51,578 bases of DNA, taken from assembly GCA_016900015.1 (NCBI GenBank), contig JACJJM010000026.1:1-51578 (forward strand), read 5' to 3'. Positions 9,512 through 19,590 of the stretch are shown here, in pieces. Below the pieces are notes generated by a model. It searched no databases. It saw only the letters and a program-made list of their open reading frames with translations, and was not told the origin of the DNA. The stretch is from Phocaeicola coprophilus (GTDB taxonomy: Bacteria > Bacteroidota > Bacteroidia > Bacteroidales > Bacteroidaceae). The number at the start of each line of letters is the position of its first letter. Position 1 is the stretch's first letter. Position numbers and translations under genes: made by a program.

Positions 9512-9531
9512 TAGTTTAATCGTTTACAAAA

Positions 9532-9897
9532 TTAAAGTACTTCAGGTGCCAATGATACAACTTTCATGTTTACAGCACGAAGTTCACGAGCTACCGGACC
9601 AAAAATACGACTACCTCTAATTTCGCCTGCATTGTTCAGCAACACACACGCATTGTCATCAAAACGAATATAAGAACCGTCAGCACGACGAATTTCTTTC
9701 TTAGTACGTACGATCAAAGCCTTAGACACTGCACCTTTTTTAATATCACTTGAGGGGATCACGTTCTTTACAGCAACGACGATCACATCACCCACAGTAG
9801 CGTAACGCTTTCTTGTTCCGCCCAAAACACGGATACAGAGAGCTTCCTTCGCGCCACTGTTATCACATACCGTAAGTCTGGATTCTGCTTGTATCAT
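9532..9897 (-). CDS. rplN: Large ribosomal subunit protein uL14
   Basis: A 121-residue 50S protein that forms an intersubunit bridge and is the binding site of the silencing factor RsfS. The N-terminal [19 protein letters not shown] and the basic segment [16 protein letters not shown] are present. It is the first gene of the spc part of the cluster and follows rpsQ by only two bases. Confidence 0.97.
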   Translation of the reverse strand: MIQAESRLTVCDNSGAKEALCIRVLGGTRKRYATVGDVIVVAVKNVIPSSDIKKGAVSKALIVRTKKEIRRADGSYIRFDDNACVLLNNAGEIRGSRIFGPVARELRAVNMKVVSLAPEVL

Positions 9898-9899
9898 AA

Positions 9900-10157
9900 T
9901 TACTTAGCTCTTTCGATTATTTCAACTAATCTCCATCTCTTAGTTTTGCTCAAAGGACGAGTTTCCATGATACGAACAGTATCGCCCACGTTGCATTCGT
10001 TCTTTTCATCATGAGCATGGTATTTCTTCGTCTTACTAACGAACTTACCATAAATCGGGTGTTTCTCCTTAAATTTGGCAGCAACAGTAATGGTTTTGTC
10101 CATCTTGTTGCTAATCACAACACCCATTCTTTCTTTTCTTAAATTTCTAGCTTCCAT
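9900..10157 (-). CDS. rpsQ: Small ribosomal subunit protein uS17
   Basis: An 85-residue 16S rRNA-binding protein with an OB fold. It starts [20 protein letters not shown] and carries the signature [20 protein letters not shown] near the C-terminus. It is the last gene of the S10 part, between rpmC and rplN. Confidence 0.97.
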   Translation of the reverse strand: MEARNLRKERMGVVISNKMDKTITVAAKFKEKHPIYGKFVSKTKKYHAHDEKNECNVGDTVRIMETRPLSKTKRWRLVEIIERAK

Positions 10158-10166
10158 CAGGATCGA

Positions 10167-10364
10167 TTATTTATTGTTAAGTTCTCTCTGGCGCAATTCT
10201 GTCTTCATGCGGGCAATAGTACGACGCAAGTTCTTGATTTGTGCAGGATTCTCCAGCGGAGAGATAGAATGATTCAAAACCATTTGTTTGTATTTGGCTA
10301 CTTCAGCATCGATTCTTTCTGCCAGTTCATTGGTAGCTATTTCTCTAATTTCTGCAATCTTCAT
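10167..10364 (-). CDS. rpmC: Large ribosomal subunit protein uL29
   Basis: A 65-residue, mostly helical 50S protein at the tunnel exit, close to the docking site of trigger factor and SRP. The C-terminal signature NPAQIKNLRRTIARMKTEL is complete. It lies two bases after rplP in the conserved order rplP-rpmC-rpsQ. Confidence 0.96.
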   Translation of the reverse strand: MKIAEIREIATNELAERIDAEVAKYKQMVLNHSISPLENPAQIKNLRRTIARMKTELRQRELNNK

Positions 10365-10366
10365 AA

Positions 10367-10801
10367 TTATGCGTTTTGATTTTGGAAGTCGTAATCACGT
10401 CTAACAACAAACTTAGTAGTAATCGGAAGTTTCTGAGCCGCCAGACGCAAAGCCTCTTTGGCAACCTCATAAGAAACACCTTCCACCTCGATGAGAATTC
10501 GACCCGGAGTAACAGGGGCTACAAAGCCTTCGGGGTTACCTTTACCTTTACCCATACGTACATCAGCCGGCTTACGAGTAATAGGTTTGTCCGGGAAGAT
10601 ACGGATCCAAATCTGACCCTGACGTTGCATATATCTAGTCACAGCAATACGAGCAGCCTCGATCTGACGCCCGGTAATCCATTTAGTTCCCAAAGATTTG
10701 ATTCCAAAAGAACCAAAAGCAAGTTGGTTACCTCTCTGGGCATAACCTTTTTGACGACCCTTTTGCTGTCTTCTGAATTTTGTCCTTTTCGGTTGTAACA
10801 T
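10367..10801 (-). CDS. rplP: Large ribosomal subunit protein uL16
   Basis: A 144-residue 50S protein that lines the A-site tRNA path. It starts [19 protein letters not shown]; the family signatures [30 protein letters not shown] and [17 protein letters not shown] are all visible. It lies between rpsC and rpmC with normal length. Confidence 0.97.
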   Translation of the reverse strand: MLQPKRTKFRRQQKGRQKGYAQRGNQLAFGSFGIKSLGTKWITGRQIEAARIAVTRYMQRQGQIWIRIFPDKPITRKPADVRMGKGKGNPEGFVAPVTPGRILIEVEGVSYEVAKEALRLAAQKLPITTKFVVRRDYDFQNQNA

Positions 10802-10822
10802 AATTCCTAAAATTCAAATTCG

Positions 10823-11554
10823 TTAGCGATTGTTTTTCTTTCTTTTGAAGTTTCTACCTCCATTGTTGGCGTTGTTTCCACCACGGCCATTTTCTTTGCT
10901 TTGAACGAAGTTTGGAGCGAGTTCTCTCTTACCATAAACTTCACCACGGCAAATCCATACTTTGATACCCAGCAGACCAACTTTTGTCAAGGCCTCAGTC
11001 TGACAGTAATCAATGTCTGCACGGAAAGTATGCAACGGAGTTCTACCTTCTTTATACATCTCAGAACGAGCCATCTCGGCACCATTCAAACGTCCAGAAA
11101 TCAAAACTTTGATACCTTCAGCGCCCATACGCATCGTATTTGCAATAGCAGTCTTGATGGCGCGACGGTAAGCTATCTTGCCTTCAACCTGGCGAGCTAT
11201 GTTGTTGGCAACAATCACAGCATCAAGTTCCGGTCGCTTAATTTCAAAGATATTGATTTGAATATCCTTGTCGGTGATCTTTTTCAATTCCTCCTTCAAC
11301 TTATCAACCTCTTGACCACCTTTACCAATGATAATGCCCGGACGAGAGGTACAAACAGTAATTGTGATAAGTTTCAGTGTACGTTCGATAACAATTCTCG
11401 AAACACTCGCTTTAGCAAGTCTGGCGTTCAGATATTTACGGATTTTACTATCTTCGAGCAAAGCATCACCAAAGTCTTTGCCACCGTACCAATTTGAATC
11501 CCATCCTCTGATAATTCCCAGACGGTTGCTTATCGGATTAACTTTCTGTCCCAT
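10823..11554 (-). CDS. rpsC: Small ribosomal subunit protein uS3
   Basis: A 243-residue 30S protein at the mRNA entry channel. The N-terminal KH domain has its GxxG loop in [14 protein letters not shown], and the C-terminal S3 domain runs to about residue 215 ([11 protein letters not shown]). A low-complexity Asn/Gly/Lys tail ([17 protein letters not shown]) extends the end, an ordinary variation in this group. It lies five bases after rplV. Confidence 0.97.
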   Translation of the reverse strand: MGQKVNPISNRLGIIRGWDSNWYGGKDFGDALLEDSKIRKYLNARLAKASVSRIVIERTLKLITITVCTSRPGIIIGKGGQEVDKLKEELKKITDKDIQINIFEIKRPELDAVIVANNIARQVEGKIAYRRAIKTAIANTMRMGAEGIKVLISGRLNGAEMARSEMYKEGRTPLHTFRADIDYCQTEALTKVGLLGIKVWICRGEVYGKRELAPNFVQSKENGRGGNNANNGGRNFKRKKNNR

Positions 11555-11559
11555 TACTC

Positions 11560-11970
11560 TTAATTTTGATTATCATTAGTATTCTTCGTATCAACAAACA
11601 AAGTCACGTGGTTAGAACGCTTGCGAATTCTGTAACCTCTACCCTGCGGAGCCGGTCTCATGCGTTTGAGAGTAGTTCCACAATCAACAAAAATCTTTGT
11701 TACAAACAATTCGCCATCCTCAGCCTTGCGATCGTTTTTCTGTTCCCAGTTAGCAATTGCAGAGCGCAACAGTTTTTCCACTCTTGCAGAAGCTTCTTTA
11801 GAAGAAAATTTCAAGACTCCAAGTGCTCTGTTCACCTCCATACCACGAATCATATCTGCAACCAAACGCATTTTACGCGGAGAAGTAGGGACATTTTGCA
11901 ACTTTGCAAAATACATGGTCTTTAGGGCTTCTTTTCTTTTCTCAGCCGAAATTCTTTTTCTTGCTCCCAT
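11560..11970 (-). CDS. rplV: Large ribosomal subunit protein uL22
   Basis: A 136-residue 50S protein whose beta-hairpin lines the exit tunnel. Family segments include [18 protein letters not shown] and, at the tunnel hairpin, [19 protein letters not shown]. The hairpin, where macrolide-resistance changes can occur, looks ordinary by eye. It is placed between rpsS and rpsC as usual. Confidence 0.97.
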   Translation of the reverse strand: MGARKRISAEKRKEALKTMYFAKLQNVPTSPRKMRLVADMIRGMEVNRALGVLKFSSKEASARVEKLLRSAIANWEQKNDRKAEDGELFVTKIFVDCGTTLKRMRPAPQGRGYRIRKRSNHVTLFVDTKNTNDNQN

Positions 11971-12007
11971 TTATTTAGTATTCTTTATTATTTCAGATAA
12001 ATGCCTG

Positions 12008-12277
12008 TTATTTTTTCTTATTACCTGCATGTCCACGGAATGTACGTGTCGGGGCAAACTCGCCCAACTTGTGACCTACCATGTTTTCAGTAATATAAAC
12101 AGGGATAAATTTATTTCCGTTATGAACTGCGATTGTATGCCCAACGAAATCCGGAGAAATCATTGAAGCTCTGGCCCAAGTCTTAACTACAGACTTTTTG
12201 CCGCTCTCATTCATGGCGAGCACTTTATTTTCAAGCTTGACGTTAATATATGGACCTTTTTTTAATGAACGACTCAT
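12008..12277 (-). CDS. rpsS: Small ribosomal subunit protein uS19
   Basis: An 89-residue protein of the 30S head. It starts [16 protein letters not shown] and carries the signature [22 protein letters not shown] (split here as [11 protein letters not shown] and [11 protein letters not shown]), ending in the basic [10 protein letters not shown]. It lies between rplB and rplV. Confidence 0.97.
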   Translation of the reverse strand: MSRSLKKGPYINVKLENKVLAMNESGKKSVVKTWARASMISPDFVGHTIAVHNGNKFIPVYITENMVGHKLGEFAPTRTFRGHAGNKKK

Positions 12278-12300
12278 AATTTACTCAATTAACCTTGTTA

Positions 12301-13122
12301 TTACTTTCTTCTTTCGATAATGTACTTAGAAGATTGTTTCTTCGGAGCTCTTGTCTTCAAGCCCTTAGCATACAATCCCTTGCGTGATCTCGGATGACCT
12401 CCGGAAGCACGTCCTTCACCACCACCCATCGGGTGATCAACAGGGTTCATTACAACACCACGGTTGTGAGGACGACGGCCCAACCAGCGAGAACGTCCGG
12501 CTTTACCAGAGCTTTCCAATGCGTGATCGGAGTTACCTACACTACCGATTGTGGCTTTACAAGCGCTAAGAATCTGTCTAACTTCTCCTGAAGGCAACTT
12601 AATAACGCAGTATTTTCCTTCACGTGAAGTCAACTGAGCAAAATTTCCAGCCGATCTTACCAAAGCTGCACCTTGACCGGGGCGCAATTCGATGTTGTGA
12701 ATTACAGTACCCACGGGAATGTTCTGAAGCGGGAGTGCATTACCAATCTCAGGCGCTGCAGTCTCACCAGACATCAAAGTGCTACCAATCTGCAATCCAT
12801 TAGGAGCAATGATGTATCGTTTTTCACCATCAGCGTAATACAACAGAGCGATACGAGCCGAACGGTTCGGATCGTATTCTATTGTCTTAACCACTGCGGG
12901 AACACCGTCCTTGTTTCTCTTGAAATCAATAAATCTGTATTTTCTCTTGTGACCGCCACCAATGTAACGCATGGTCATCTTACCTACGTTATTGCGACCA
13001 CCAGTAGAACGTTTTCCACTTACAAGAGATTTTTCTGGTACCGATGCAGTAATCTCTTCAAAAGTACCAATAATCTTATGTCTCTGCCCCGGTGTTGTGG
13101 GCTTAAATTTACGTACTGCCAT
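12301..13122 (-). CDS. rplB: Large ribosomal subunit protein uL2
   Basis: A 273-residue core 50S protein near the peptidyl-transferase centre. The RNA-binding domain (about residues 60-200) and the conserved C-terminal loop [16 protein letters not shown], with the His close to the catalytic centre, are intact. It sits between rplW and rpsS. Confidence 0.98.
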   Translation of the reverse strand: MAVRKFKPTTPGQRHKIIGTFEEITASVPEKSLVSGKRSTGGRNNVGKMTMRYIGGGHKRKYRFIDFKRNKDGVPAVVKTIEYDPNRSARIALLYYADGEKRYIIAPNGLQIGSTLMSGETAAPEIGNALPLQNIPVGTVIHNIELRPGQGAALVRSAGNFAQLTSREGKYCVIKLPSGEVRQILSACKATIGSVGNSDHALESSGKAGRSRWLGRRPHNRGVVMNPVDHPMGGGEGRASGGHPRSRKGLYAKGLKTRAPKKQSSKYIIERRK

Positions 13123-13129
13123 CTTCTAT

Positions 13130-13423
13130 TTAAATGTTGCTATAAAAATCAATAGTATCGCCCTCTTTCAAAGTCACAATTGCTTTCTTGAAAGCATTTG
13201 TACGACCTTTAACCAGTCCGGCCTTCGTGTAACGAGTTTTATTCTTTCCAGAATATCTCATCGTGTTCACATCAACGACCGTAACGTTATACATAGCTTC
13301 TACTTCACTCTTTATCTCAAGTTTGTTAGCCTCTGGACGCACAATAAATCCGAAACGGTTGTTATGCTTTTCGGATATTGACGTCATCTTTTCTGTTACC
13401 AACGGTTTAATAATAATTCCCAT
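13130..13423 (-). CDS. rplW: Large ribosomal subunit protein uL23
   Basis: A 97-residue 50S protein at the tunnel exit, the docking point of trigger factor and SRP. The N-terminal IIIKPLVTEKMTSI and the segment NKLEIKSEVEAMYNVTVVDV are typical. It lies between rplD and rplB with ordinary length. Confidence 0.97.
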   Translation of the reverse strand: MGIIIKPLVTEKMTSISEKHNNRFGFIVRPEANKLEIKSEVEAMYNVTVVDVNTMRYSGKNKTRYTKAGLVKGRTNAFKKAIVTLKEGDTIDFYSNI

Positions 13424-13440
13424 TATTTAAGCCTCCATTT

Positions 13441-14064
13441 TTAGCAAAAGTTATCAATGCTCTTCAACGAGTTTTCTGTAATCACAAGAGTATCTGCCTC
13501 CAAAACTTTGTAAGTGTTCAGAGAAGAAGCGATTATAACATTTGCACGTTTGATGTTACGAGCCGACAAATATACATTTTTATTGGCTTCCGGCAAAACC
13601 AAAAGTAACTTCTTATCAGCAACTTTAAGATTCTTTGTCATTTCTACAAAGTCTTTCGTTTTTGGTGCTTCGAAGTTAAAGTCTTCTACCACAACAATAG
13701 CGTTTTCCTTAGCTTTGTATGACAAAGCAGACTTACGGGCCAAAGCCTTTACTTTCTTGTTCAATTTGAACCAATAATCACGAGGTTTCGGACCAAACAC
13801 GCGTCCACCGCCTACCAATACCGGTGAATTGATGTCACCACGACGGGCACCGCCTCCACCTTTCTGACGACCCAATTTACGAGTTGAACCACTGACTTCG
13901 CTTCTTTCTTTCGATTTGTGAGTTCCTTGGCGTTGGTTTGCCATGTATTGTTTCACAGCCAAGTAAATAGCGTGATCATTGGGTTCAATACCAAAGATAG
14001 ATTCGTTTAACGCTACCTTTCTTCCGGTGTCTTCACCTTTAATGTTATATACGTTAACTTCCAT
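13441..14064 (-). CDS. rplD: Large ribosomal subunit protein uL4
   Basis: A 207-residue 50S protein with a tunnel-lining loop. The loop region [18 protein letters not shown] is clear, followed by the globular part with [20 protein letters not shown]. Its ATG overlaps the rplC stop by one base (TAATG), indicating coupled translation. In E. coli uL4 represses the S10 operon; no evidence either way here. Confidence 0.97.
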   Translation of the reverse strand: MEVNVYNIKGEDTGRKVALNESIFGIEPNDHAIYLAVKQYMANQRQGTHKSKERSEVSGSTRKLGRQKGGGGARRGDINSPVLVGGGRVFGPKPRDYWFKLNKKVKALARKSALSYKAKENAIVVVEDFNFEAPKTKDFVEMTKNLKVADKKLLLVLPEANKNVYLSARNIKRANVIIASSLNTYKVLEADTLVITENSLKSIDNFC

Positions 14065-14681
14065 TATTTCTCAATTATTACGATTGAACCTTTGTAACCC
14101 GGAACAGAACCCTTGATAAGGAGCAGGTTGTGCTCAGGAATCACTTTTAATACTTGCAAGTTTTGAGTAGTCACACGTTCGCCACCCATCTGACCAGCCA
14201 TGCGCAATCCTTTGAATACTTTTGCAGGATAAGAACATGCACCGATAGAACCCGGCTTACGGGCACGGTTGTGCTGACCGTGAGTAGTCTGACCTACACC
14301 ACCAAAATGATGTCTCTTAACGACACCTTGGAAACCTTTACCTTTAGAAGTTCCAATCACGTCCACATAAGTAACGTCATTGAAGAGCTCAACAGTGATT
14401 ACATCACCCAAATTGAATTCTTGTTCGAAACCCTTGAACTCGGCCAAGTGGCGCTTGGGTGTTACTCCAGCTCTTTTAAAGTGGCCCATCAGAGGCTTGG
14501 AAGTATGTTTCTCTTTTGCTTCCTGGAAACCTACTTGGACAGCTGCATAGCCATCTTTTTCTACACTCTTAATCTGAGTAACGACACAAGGACCAGCTTC
14601 GATAACAGTGCATGGTACGTTTTTACCATCAGCACTGAAAACGGATGTCATTCCGATTTTCTTTCCTAATAATCCTGGCAT
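14064..14681 (-). CDS. rplC: Large ribosomal subunit protein uL3
   Basis: A 205-residue early-assembling 50S protein. It starts [15 protein letters not shown]; the extended central loop near the peptidyl-transferase centre reads [20 protein letters not shown], containing the Gln region that is methylated in some bacteria. It is followed with a one-base overlap by rplD. Confidence 0.97.
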   Translation of the reverse strand: MPGLLGKKIGMTSVFSADGKNVPCTVIEAGPCVVTQIKSVEKDGYAAVQVGFQEAKEKHTSKPLMGHFKRAGVTPKRHLAEFKGFEQEFNLGDVITVELFNDVTYVDVIGTSKGKGFQGVVKRHHFGGVGQTTHGQHNRARKPGSIGACSYPAKVFKGLRMAGQMGGERVTTQNLQVLKVIPEHNLLLIKGSVPGYKGSIVIIEK

Positions 14682-14704
14682 TTCAGTTAATTTTTAAATT
14701 GGTT

Positions 14705-15010
14705 TTAAACTTTAATTTCTACTTCCACTCCACTGGGCAACTCCAATTTCATCAGAGCGTCTACAGTCTTTGCTGTCGAGCTGTAAATGTCAATCAATCG
14801 TTTGTAAGAAGAAAGCTCGAATTGCTCACGAGATTTCTTGTTAACGAATGTCGAACGGTTTACAGTGAAAATGCGCTTGTGAGTGGGCAAGGGAATCGGG
14901 CCACTTACGATCGCGCCAGTCGATTTCACCGTCTTTACAATCTTCTCAGCAGACTTGTCCACCAAGTTGTGATCGTAGGATTTCAGTTTAATTCTAATCT
15001 TTTGACTCAT
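14705..15010 (-). CDS. rpsJ: Small ribosomal subunit protein uS10 (NusE)
   Basis: A 101-residue 30S protein that also acts as the transcription antitermination factor NusE. The family signature [21 protein letters not shown] (here [14 protein letters not shown]) is present. It is the first gene of the S10 part. Upstream, in the 96-base gap after fusA, a terminator-like hairpin may modulate read-through from the str operon. Confidence 0.97.
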   Translation of the reverse strand: MSQKIRIKLKSYDHNLVDKSAEKIVKTVKSTGAIVSGPIPLPTHKRIFTVNRSTFVNKKSREQFELSSYKRLIDIYSSTAKTVDALMKLELPSGVEVEIKV

Positions 15011-15048
15011 TACTTGTTTAATAATTATTGTTTATAATCCGAAAAATC

Positions 15049-15087
15049 AGAAGAACGGGTTAAGAGTCATTCGCTAACCCGCCTTCT
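15049..15087 (-). terminator. Terminator-like or attenuator hairpin between fusA and rpsJ
   Basis: AGAAG and CGGGTTA (15087-15075, minus strand) pair with TAACCCG and CTTCT (15062-15049) around a 12-base loop, giving a 12-bp stem with a small internal bulge. On the minus strand it is followed by GATTTTTC, a short U-run. It could partly end the rpsL-rpsG-fusA transcript or act as an attenuator. No second promoter of the standard type was found before rpsJ, so read-through must be substantial. Confidence 0.5.
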
Positions 15088-15106
15088 GTACTTTTTTATA
15101 CTTTGC

Positions 15107-17224
15107 TTATACCAAGTCTACACGACCTTTAACTTCCTCCAACACTGCTTTTGCAATCGAAGAAGATACTTGAGCATGGTGGTCATAGCTCATGGATGAA
15201 GTCGCACGACCGGAAGTGATGGTACGCAGAGCGGTCACATAACCGAACATCTCTGCCAGAGGAACCATGGCCTTCACAATGCGGGCGCCCGAACGGCTTG
15301 TTTCCATGCCTTCCACCTGACCACGACGCTTGTTCAAGTCACCGATGACATCACCCATGTTTTCTTCCGGAGTGACAACTTCCAGCTTCATGATGGGTTC
15401 CATCAACACCGGACCTGCTTTCACGCAAGCATTCTTATATGCCTGGATAGCGCAGATTTCGAATGACAACTGGTCAGAGTCTACGGGGTGGAAAGAACCA
15501 TCCTTCAACACCACTTTCAAGGAATCGAGCGGATAACCGGCCAAGACACCATTCTTCATGGCTGTCTGGAAACCTTTCTGTACGGAAGGAATGAATTCCT
15601 TAGGCACATTACCACCCTTCACTTCGTCAACGAATTGCAGACCGCCTTGCTTCCAGTCCTCATCAACCGGACCTACAGCAACGATGATGTCAGCGAACTT
15701 ACCACGACCACCAGACTGCTTCTTGTAGACCTCGCGGAGTTCCACAGTCTTCGTGATAGCCTCTTTGTAGTTTACTTGAGGACGACCCTGGTTACATTCA
15801 ACCTTGAACTCGCGTTTCAGACGGTCAATGATAATATCCAAGTGGAGCTCACCCATACCGGAGATAATGGTCTGGCCGGTCTGTTCGTCTGTGCGCACGG
15901 TGAATGTCGGGTCTTCTTCAGCCAACTTGGCAAGACCGTTAGACAATTTATCCAAGTCCTTCTGAGTCTTCGGCTCTACGGCGATACCGATAACCGGTTC
16001 GGGGAAGTCCATAGACTCCAGAATAATCGGAGCTGTCTCGTCGCAAAGCGTATCACCTGTGCGGATGTCCTTGAAGCCGACACCGGCACCGATGTCACCA
16101 GCGCTTACCACTTCGACGGGATTCTGCTTGTTAGAGTGCATCTGGAACAAACGAGACACACGCTCTTTCTTGCCAGAACGAGAGTTGTAGATGTAAGAAC
16201 CGGCTTCCACCTTACCAGAATAAACACGGAAGAATGTCAGACGGCCCACGTACGGGTCAGTGGCAATCTTGAAGGCCAAAGCTGCAGTCTTTTCTTCTTC
16301 ATCCGGTCTGCGGTCTTCTTCTGCTCCAGTCGTCGGGTTCGTGCCCACGATGTTCGGAGTGTCGAGCGGAGACGGCAAGAAAGCACAAACATAGTCAAGC
16401 AGTGTCTGTACACCTTTGTTCTTGAAAGAAGAACCACAGGTCATCGGCACAATATCCATCTTCAACGTTCCGGCACGCAAAGCACGCAAGATTTCTTCTT
16501 CGGTGATAGTCGAAGGATCGTCGAAGAATTTCTCCATCAACGCATCGTCAAACTCGGCTACCTTCTCCAGCATCTTCTCACGCCATTCGTTTGCCTCGTC
16601 GACCAGGTTGGCAGGGATTTCTTCTACGTCATAATCAGCACCCATGGTTTCATCATGCCACAGGATGGCTTTCATCTTGATGAGGTCAACTATACCCTTG
16701 AAGTTCTCTTCAGAACCGATAGGGATAGCCACCGGACAAGGATTTGCGCCCAAGACATCCTTCATCTGACGCACCACTTCGAAGAAGTCTGCACCAGAGC
16801 GGTCCATCTTGTTCACATAGCCGATGCGGGGAACACCATACTTGTCAGCCTGACGCCACACTGTTTCAGACTGGGGTTCTACACCACCCACTGCACAGTA
16901 TGTAGCCACAGCACCGTCGAGCACACGCAATGAGCGCTCCACTTCAGCCGTAAAGTCCACGTGTCCCGGAGTGTCAATCAAGTTAATCTTATACTTATGA
17001 CCCGCATAGTTCCAATATGTGGTGGTCGCAGCAGAGGTAATAGTGATACCACGCTCCTGTTCTTGCGCCATCCAGTCCATGGTAGCAGCACCATCGTGTA
17101 CCTCACCAATCTTGTGAGTCAGACCGGTGTAGAACAAAATACGCTCAGAGGTAGTTGTCTTACCGGCATCGATGTGAGCCATAATACCGATGTTACGGGT
17201 CAAATGTAAGTCATGTTTTGCCAT
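15107..17224 (-). CDS. fusA: Elongation factor G
   Basis: Translational GTPase of 705 residues that drives translocation and, with RRF, ribosome recycling. The G motifs are intact: AHIDAGKTT (P-loop), RGITI (switch I), DTPGHVDF (switch II) and NKMD. Domains II to V follow, with domain IV carrying [10 protein letters not shown] and domain V ending KGRVDLV. It belongs to the str operon rpsL-rpsG-fusA; tufA is not next to it here. One full-length copy is present in this window. Confidence 0.98.
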   Translation of the reverse strand: MAKHDLHLTRNIGIMAHIDAGKTTTSERILFYTGLTHKIGEVHDGAATMDWMAQEQERGITITSAATTTYWNYAGHKYKINLIDTPGHVDFTAEVERSLRVLDGAVATYCAVGGVEPQSETVWRQADKYGVPRIGYVNKMDRSGADFFEVVRQMKDVLGANPCPVAIPIGSEENFKGIVDLIKMKAILWHDETMGADYDVEEIPANLVDEANEWREKMLEKVAEFDDALMEKFFDDPSTITEEEILRALRAGTLKMDIVPMTCGSSFKNKGVQTLLDYVCAFLPSPLDTPNIVGTNPTTGAEEDRRPDEEEKTAALAFKIATDPYVGRLTFFRVYSGKVEAGSYIYNSRSGKKERVSRLFQMHSNKQNPVEVVSAGDIGAGVGFKDIRTGDTLCDETAPIILESMDFPEPVIGIAVEPKTQKDLDKLSNGLAKLAEEDPTFTVRTDEQTGQTIISGMGELHLDIIIDRLKREFKVECNQGRPQVNYKEAITKTVELREVYKKQSGGRGKFADIIVAVGPVDEDWKQGGLQFVDEVKGGNVPKEFIPSVQKGFQTAMKNGVLAGYPLDSLKVVLKDGSFHPVDSDQLSFEICAIQAYKNACVKAGPVLMEPIMKLEVVTPEENMGDVIGDLNKRRGQVEGMETSRSGARIVKAMVPLAEMFGYVTALRTITSGRATSSMSYDHHAQVSSSIAKAVLEEVKGRVDLV

Positions 17225-17265
17225 TTTGCTTCCTTAGAAAATCTTATTTAACTTATAAATACCTA

Positions 17266-17742
17266 TTAGAATCTGAAGTGTGCAAATGCACGGTTAGCCT
17301 CAGCCATGCGGTGCATGTCTTCCTTGCGCTTGAAGGCTCCGCCTTGCTCATTGAATGCGTCGATAATCTCGGCAGCCAACTTGTCAGCCATAGACTTGCC
17401 ACCACGCTTGCGGGCAAATGCAATCAGGTTTTTCATAGAGATTGACTCCTTACGTTCAGGACGGATTTCTGTCGGAACTTGGAAAGTCGCACCTCCGATA
17501 CGGCGGGACTTCACCTCGACTTGAGGAGTCACATTGTCCAAAGCCTTCTTCCAGATTTCCAACGGAGTTTTCTCCTCGTTGGGAAGTTTAGTCTTTACAG
17601 TTTCCAAGGCGGTGTAGAAGATTTTGTAAGAAGTATTCTTCTTTCCGTCATACATCAAGTGGTTTACAAACTTAGAAACCTTTTGGTCTCCGAACACGGG
17701 ATCCGGAAGAACCACACGTTTTTTTGGTTTTGCTTTTCTCAT
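17266..17742 (-). CDS. rpsG: Small ribosomal subunit protein uS7
   Basis: A 158-residue primary 16S rRNA-binding protein of the 30S head. It starts [19 protein letters not shown] and contains the family motif [19 protein letters not shown]; the C-terminus ends NRAFAHFRF. It lies 41 bases upstream of fusA and 145 bases after rpsL, an unusually long spacer within the str operon. Confidence 0.97.
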   Translation of the reverse strand: MRKAKPKKRVVLPDPVFGDQKVSKFVNHLMYDGKKNTSYKIFYTALETVKTKLPNEEKTPLEIWKKALDNVTPQVEVKSRRIGGATFQVPTEIRPERKESISMKNLIAFARKRGGKSMADKLAAEIIDAFNEQGGAFKRKEDMHRMAEANRAFAHFRF

Positions 17743-17887
17743 TTTGTTTGAACATAATGTTTTGTTTGGGGCTGCAATCTTGTTTCTTCAACGCTTCCTC
17801 CGAAGCATTTACTCAACCTTTAAGCAATTTCCAACAAACCAAAACGATTTAATTAACTAATGTTTTTCTTCGAAGCGTCGGCTTTGA
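17743..17887 (-). other. Long rpsL-rpsG spacer with a small hairpin
   Basis: A 145-base untranslated gap inside the str operon. It contains a five-base-pair hairpin (GCTTC at 17793-17797 with GAAGC at 17802-17806) and no credible open reading frame or TAnnTTTG promoter. In E. coli the rpsL-rpsG spacer is where uS7 represses its own synthesis; a similar role here is only a possibility. Confidence 0.25.
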
Positions 17888-18292
17888 TTACTTCTTACCT
17901 TTTCCAGCAGGAGCTTGTCCCGGTTTCGGACGTTTTGCGCCGTATTTGGAACGACGTTGCGTACGGCTAGCCACACCTGCGGTATCCAATGTACCACGAA
18001 CGATGTGATAACGTACACCCGGAAGGTCCTTTACACGACCGCCACGTACCAAAACGATGGAGTGCTCTTGCAAGTTGTGACCTTCACCCGGGATGTAGGA
18101 GTTCACCTCCTTCTGGTTAGTCAGTTTCACACGAGCCACCTTACGCATTGCTGAATTCGGTTTCTTCGGAGTCGTAGTATATACTCTGACACAGACGCCA
18201 CGTCTTTGGGGGCAGGCGTTCAGTGCCGGAGATTTACTTTTCTCAACCAAAACCTTTCTTCCTTTTCTTACTAATTGTTGAATAGTAGGCAT
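17888..18292 (-). CDS. rpsL: Small ribosomal subunit protein uS12
   Basis: A 134-residue decoding-centre protein. It starts [15 protein letters not shown]. The two regions where streptomycin-resistance changes occur have the susceptible-type residues, Lys in [10 protein letters not shown] and Lys in [10 protein letters not shown], so no resistance change is visible. It is the promoter-proximal gene of the ribosomal-protein cluster, about 70 bases downstream of the predicted start site of transcription. Confidence 0.98.
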   Translation of the reverse strand: MPTIQQLVRKGRKVLVEKSKSPALNACPQRRGVCVRVYTTTPKKPNSAMRKVARVKLTNQKEVNSYIPGEGHNLQEHSIVLVRGGRVKDLPGVRYHIVRGTLDTAGVASRTQRRSKYGAKRPKPGQAPAGKGKK

Positions 18293-18367
18293 TTTAGTTT
18301 GATTTTTAATTATTATATATTGTTTTTGTTATTTTTCAATTCAGGCGAAAATATACTTTTCGGGCTG

Positions 18368-18398
18368 CAAAGTTACTAATAACATTTTAATTAGCAAT
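18368..18398 (-). promoter_or_regulatory. Promoter of the rpsL-led ribosomal cluster
   Basis: On the minus strand TAACTTTG (18368-18375) matches the -7 consensus TAnnTTTG exactly. ATTG at 18395-18398, 19 bases upstream, matches three of four -33 positions. Transcription would start near 18361, leaving a leader of about 68 bases before rpsL. No other strong promoter was seen inside the cluster. Confidence 0.65.
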
Positions 18399-18771
18399 AG
18401 GTTTGACTTCATAAAATAAGGAGAACCAGCGTTTTTACATTTTTTATATGACTTCCAGAGACCCGGCAGAAACCTTTCTGTAACATCCGGCATCTTCCAG
18501 TCATTCAAGGCATTTTCCGGCCACACAAAAACACCCTGTCCGGGCTGCAGTTTGCAGTCTCGTCTCCCTGCTGACCGGTATGCAGCCGGACAGCCCTCGT
18601 CCCATGGATACCGGGTCGCCCCTTCCCCTCCGCAGCTATGAGGCCGAAGTCTCGGGAAGGATACGGCAAATACGGGCATACGGGAAAATTTGGCCGACCT
18701 CACGCCACGGCCGACTGAACATTCCTACCCTATGGAGTAAACCCGAATCAGCCTTAGACTTTGAGGTGATT

Positions 18772-18890
18772 GTTGATTTGGGACGACCAGGGTTTCCGAC
18801 CCGTTCTCGAAAGCCTAAAGGCTATGCCAAGGAACAGAGCGGGAACAGAGGCCGGCAGAAATCGAAAAGCGCCAAAGAGTTTGAATCAAC
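18772..18890. other. Nested stem-loops, possible structured RNA
   Basis: Three stems lie one inside the other: GTTGATT (18772-18778) with AATCAAC (18884-18890); CCCGTTCT (18800-18807) with AGAGCGGG (18836-18843), one wobble pair; and AGCCT (18812-18816) with AGGCT (18819-18823). A competing small stem, GGGT/ACCC, is also possible at 18790-18802. Which strand is transcribed, if either, is unknown. Confidence 0.3.
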
Positions 18891-18967
18891 GTGCCAATGA
18901 GCGATTGTGGGTTAAAATCTATTGACAATCCCTGTTTGGAGAAAGCCCGGCTTCAGACCTCAGGACA

Positions 18968-19070
18968 AGGCCCTTAAGGCGGTCCGACCTTAGCCTCCTT
19001 TCCGTGCACGGGCCGAAAGGAGACTAAGGTCGGACAGAAAGGAGGGTATGGCAGCCTAGTCTTAAGGCCT
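18968..19070. repeat. Palindromic intergenic repeat, copy A (22-base GAAAGG family)
   Basis: A 21-base arm (18982-19002) pairs with 19015-19035 with one mismatch. An outer stem pairs AGGCC and TTAAG at 18968-18978 with CTTAAGGCCT at 19061-19070. GAAAGG occurs at 19015 and 19037, 22 bases apart, and its complement CCTTTC at 18997. The 52-base core 18994-19045 aligns without gaps in total length to 27251-27302 in copy B. Confidence 0.75.
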
Positions 19071-19285
19071 GGGGTACGGGATCTATTTTCATCTGTTTCT
19101 CAGCACTATAAGAATCCTCACACCAAAAGTCCGGCGAGCCAGCCCCTACCCTGCACGACTCGTCCGGAGCAATGAGGCTTCCATTCTCGAATATTTACAA
19201 AACGTAACCACAGCCAAACATTCGTCCCGACATCGGACGCTAAAGTCTCACGTATCTTATATATAAATAAGGTATAAAAACCGGC

Positions 19286-19309
19286 AAGCGGGAACCCGCT
19301 TCCTTTTTT
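19286..19309 (+). terminator. Orphan intrinsic terminator-like hairpin
   Basis: AAGCGGG (19286-19292) pairs with CCCGCTT (19295-19301), followed by CC and six T (19304-19309). It faces the plus strand, but no plus-strand gene lies upstream in the window's intergenic region, so it may end an untranslated RNA or be upstream of the TonB promoter by chance. Confidence 0.45.
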
Positions 19310-19590
19310 CCGTAAAAATGGTATATATATAAGTAATCCGATTATCAAGCTACACATTTTTTTATTCCATCTTTGCATTACAGAAAAAGACAAGCGGGCG
19401 TCCGCCGTTCGTCTACCGACAGGATGGATGCTTCAGAGGAAAGGCTTCACAGTGCGCAAAGGACGCAGAACGTGCATCCCGGACACACCGGCATCCGGAC
19501 ATTCAGCTTCCACTCATGACTTCCTCTCCGACGGAGACAGCCCGAATCCATCAAAATGCATATAAAAACAACAAACTGACCAACAAGAAT

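Larger units (their letters stand above)
18399..19590. other. Intergenic region without a credible gene
   Basis: About 1.2 kb between the rpsL promoter and the TonB receptor. Short open frames of 91-120 codons on both strands show no recognisable domain and are not believed. Visible structure includes nested stems at 18772-18890, the inverted-repeat element at 18968-19070, an intrinsic-terminator-like hairpin at 19286-19309, and a possible -7 box at 19368-19375 (CATCTTTG) that would give the TonB gene a leader of about 210 bases. A sequence at 19256-19276 (TTATATATAAATAAGG) recurs in closely similar form near 37652. Confidence 0.5.

Noticed and set aside
15488-16933. 481-codon open frame on the plus strand
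   Set aside because: It lies entirely antisense to fusA, has no recognisable domain, and arises from the codon bias of the strongly conserved gene.
18341-18703. 120-codon minus-strand frame upstream of rpsL
   Set aside because: It would overlap the rpsL promoter and shows no domain.
18580-18900. 106-codon plus-strand frame
   Set aside because: It covers the nested stems at 18772-18890, lacks a domain and has biased composition of structured DNA.
19118-19393. 91-codon minus-strand frame before the TonB receptor
   Set aside because: No domain, no ribosome-binding signal, and it covers the hairpin at 19286-19309.
19382-19590. Cobalamin riboswitch before the TonB receptor
   Set aside because: The possible leader is long, but I found none of the conserved B12-box sequence by eye, so the call is not supported.
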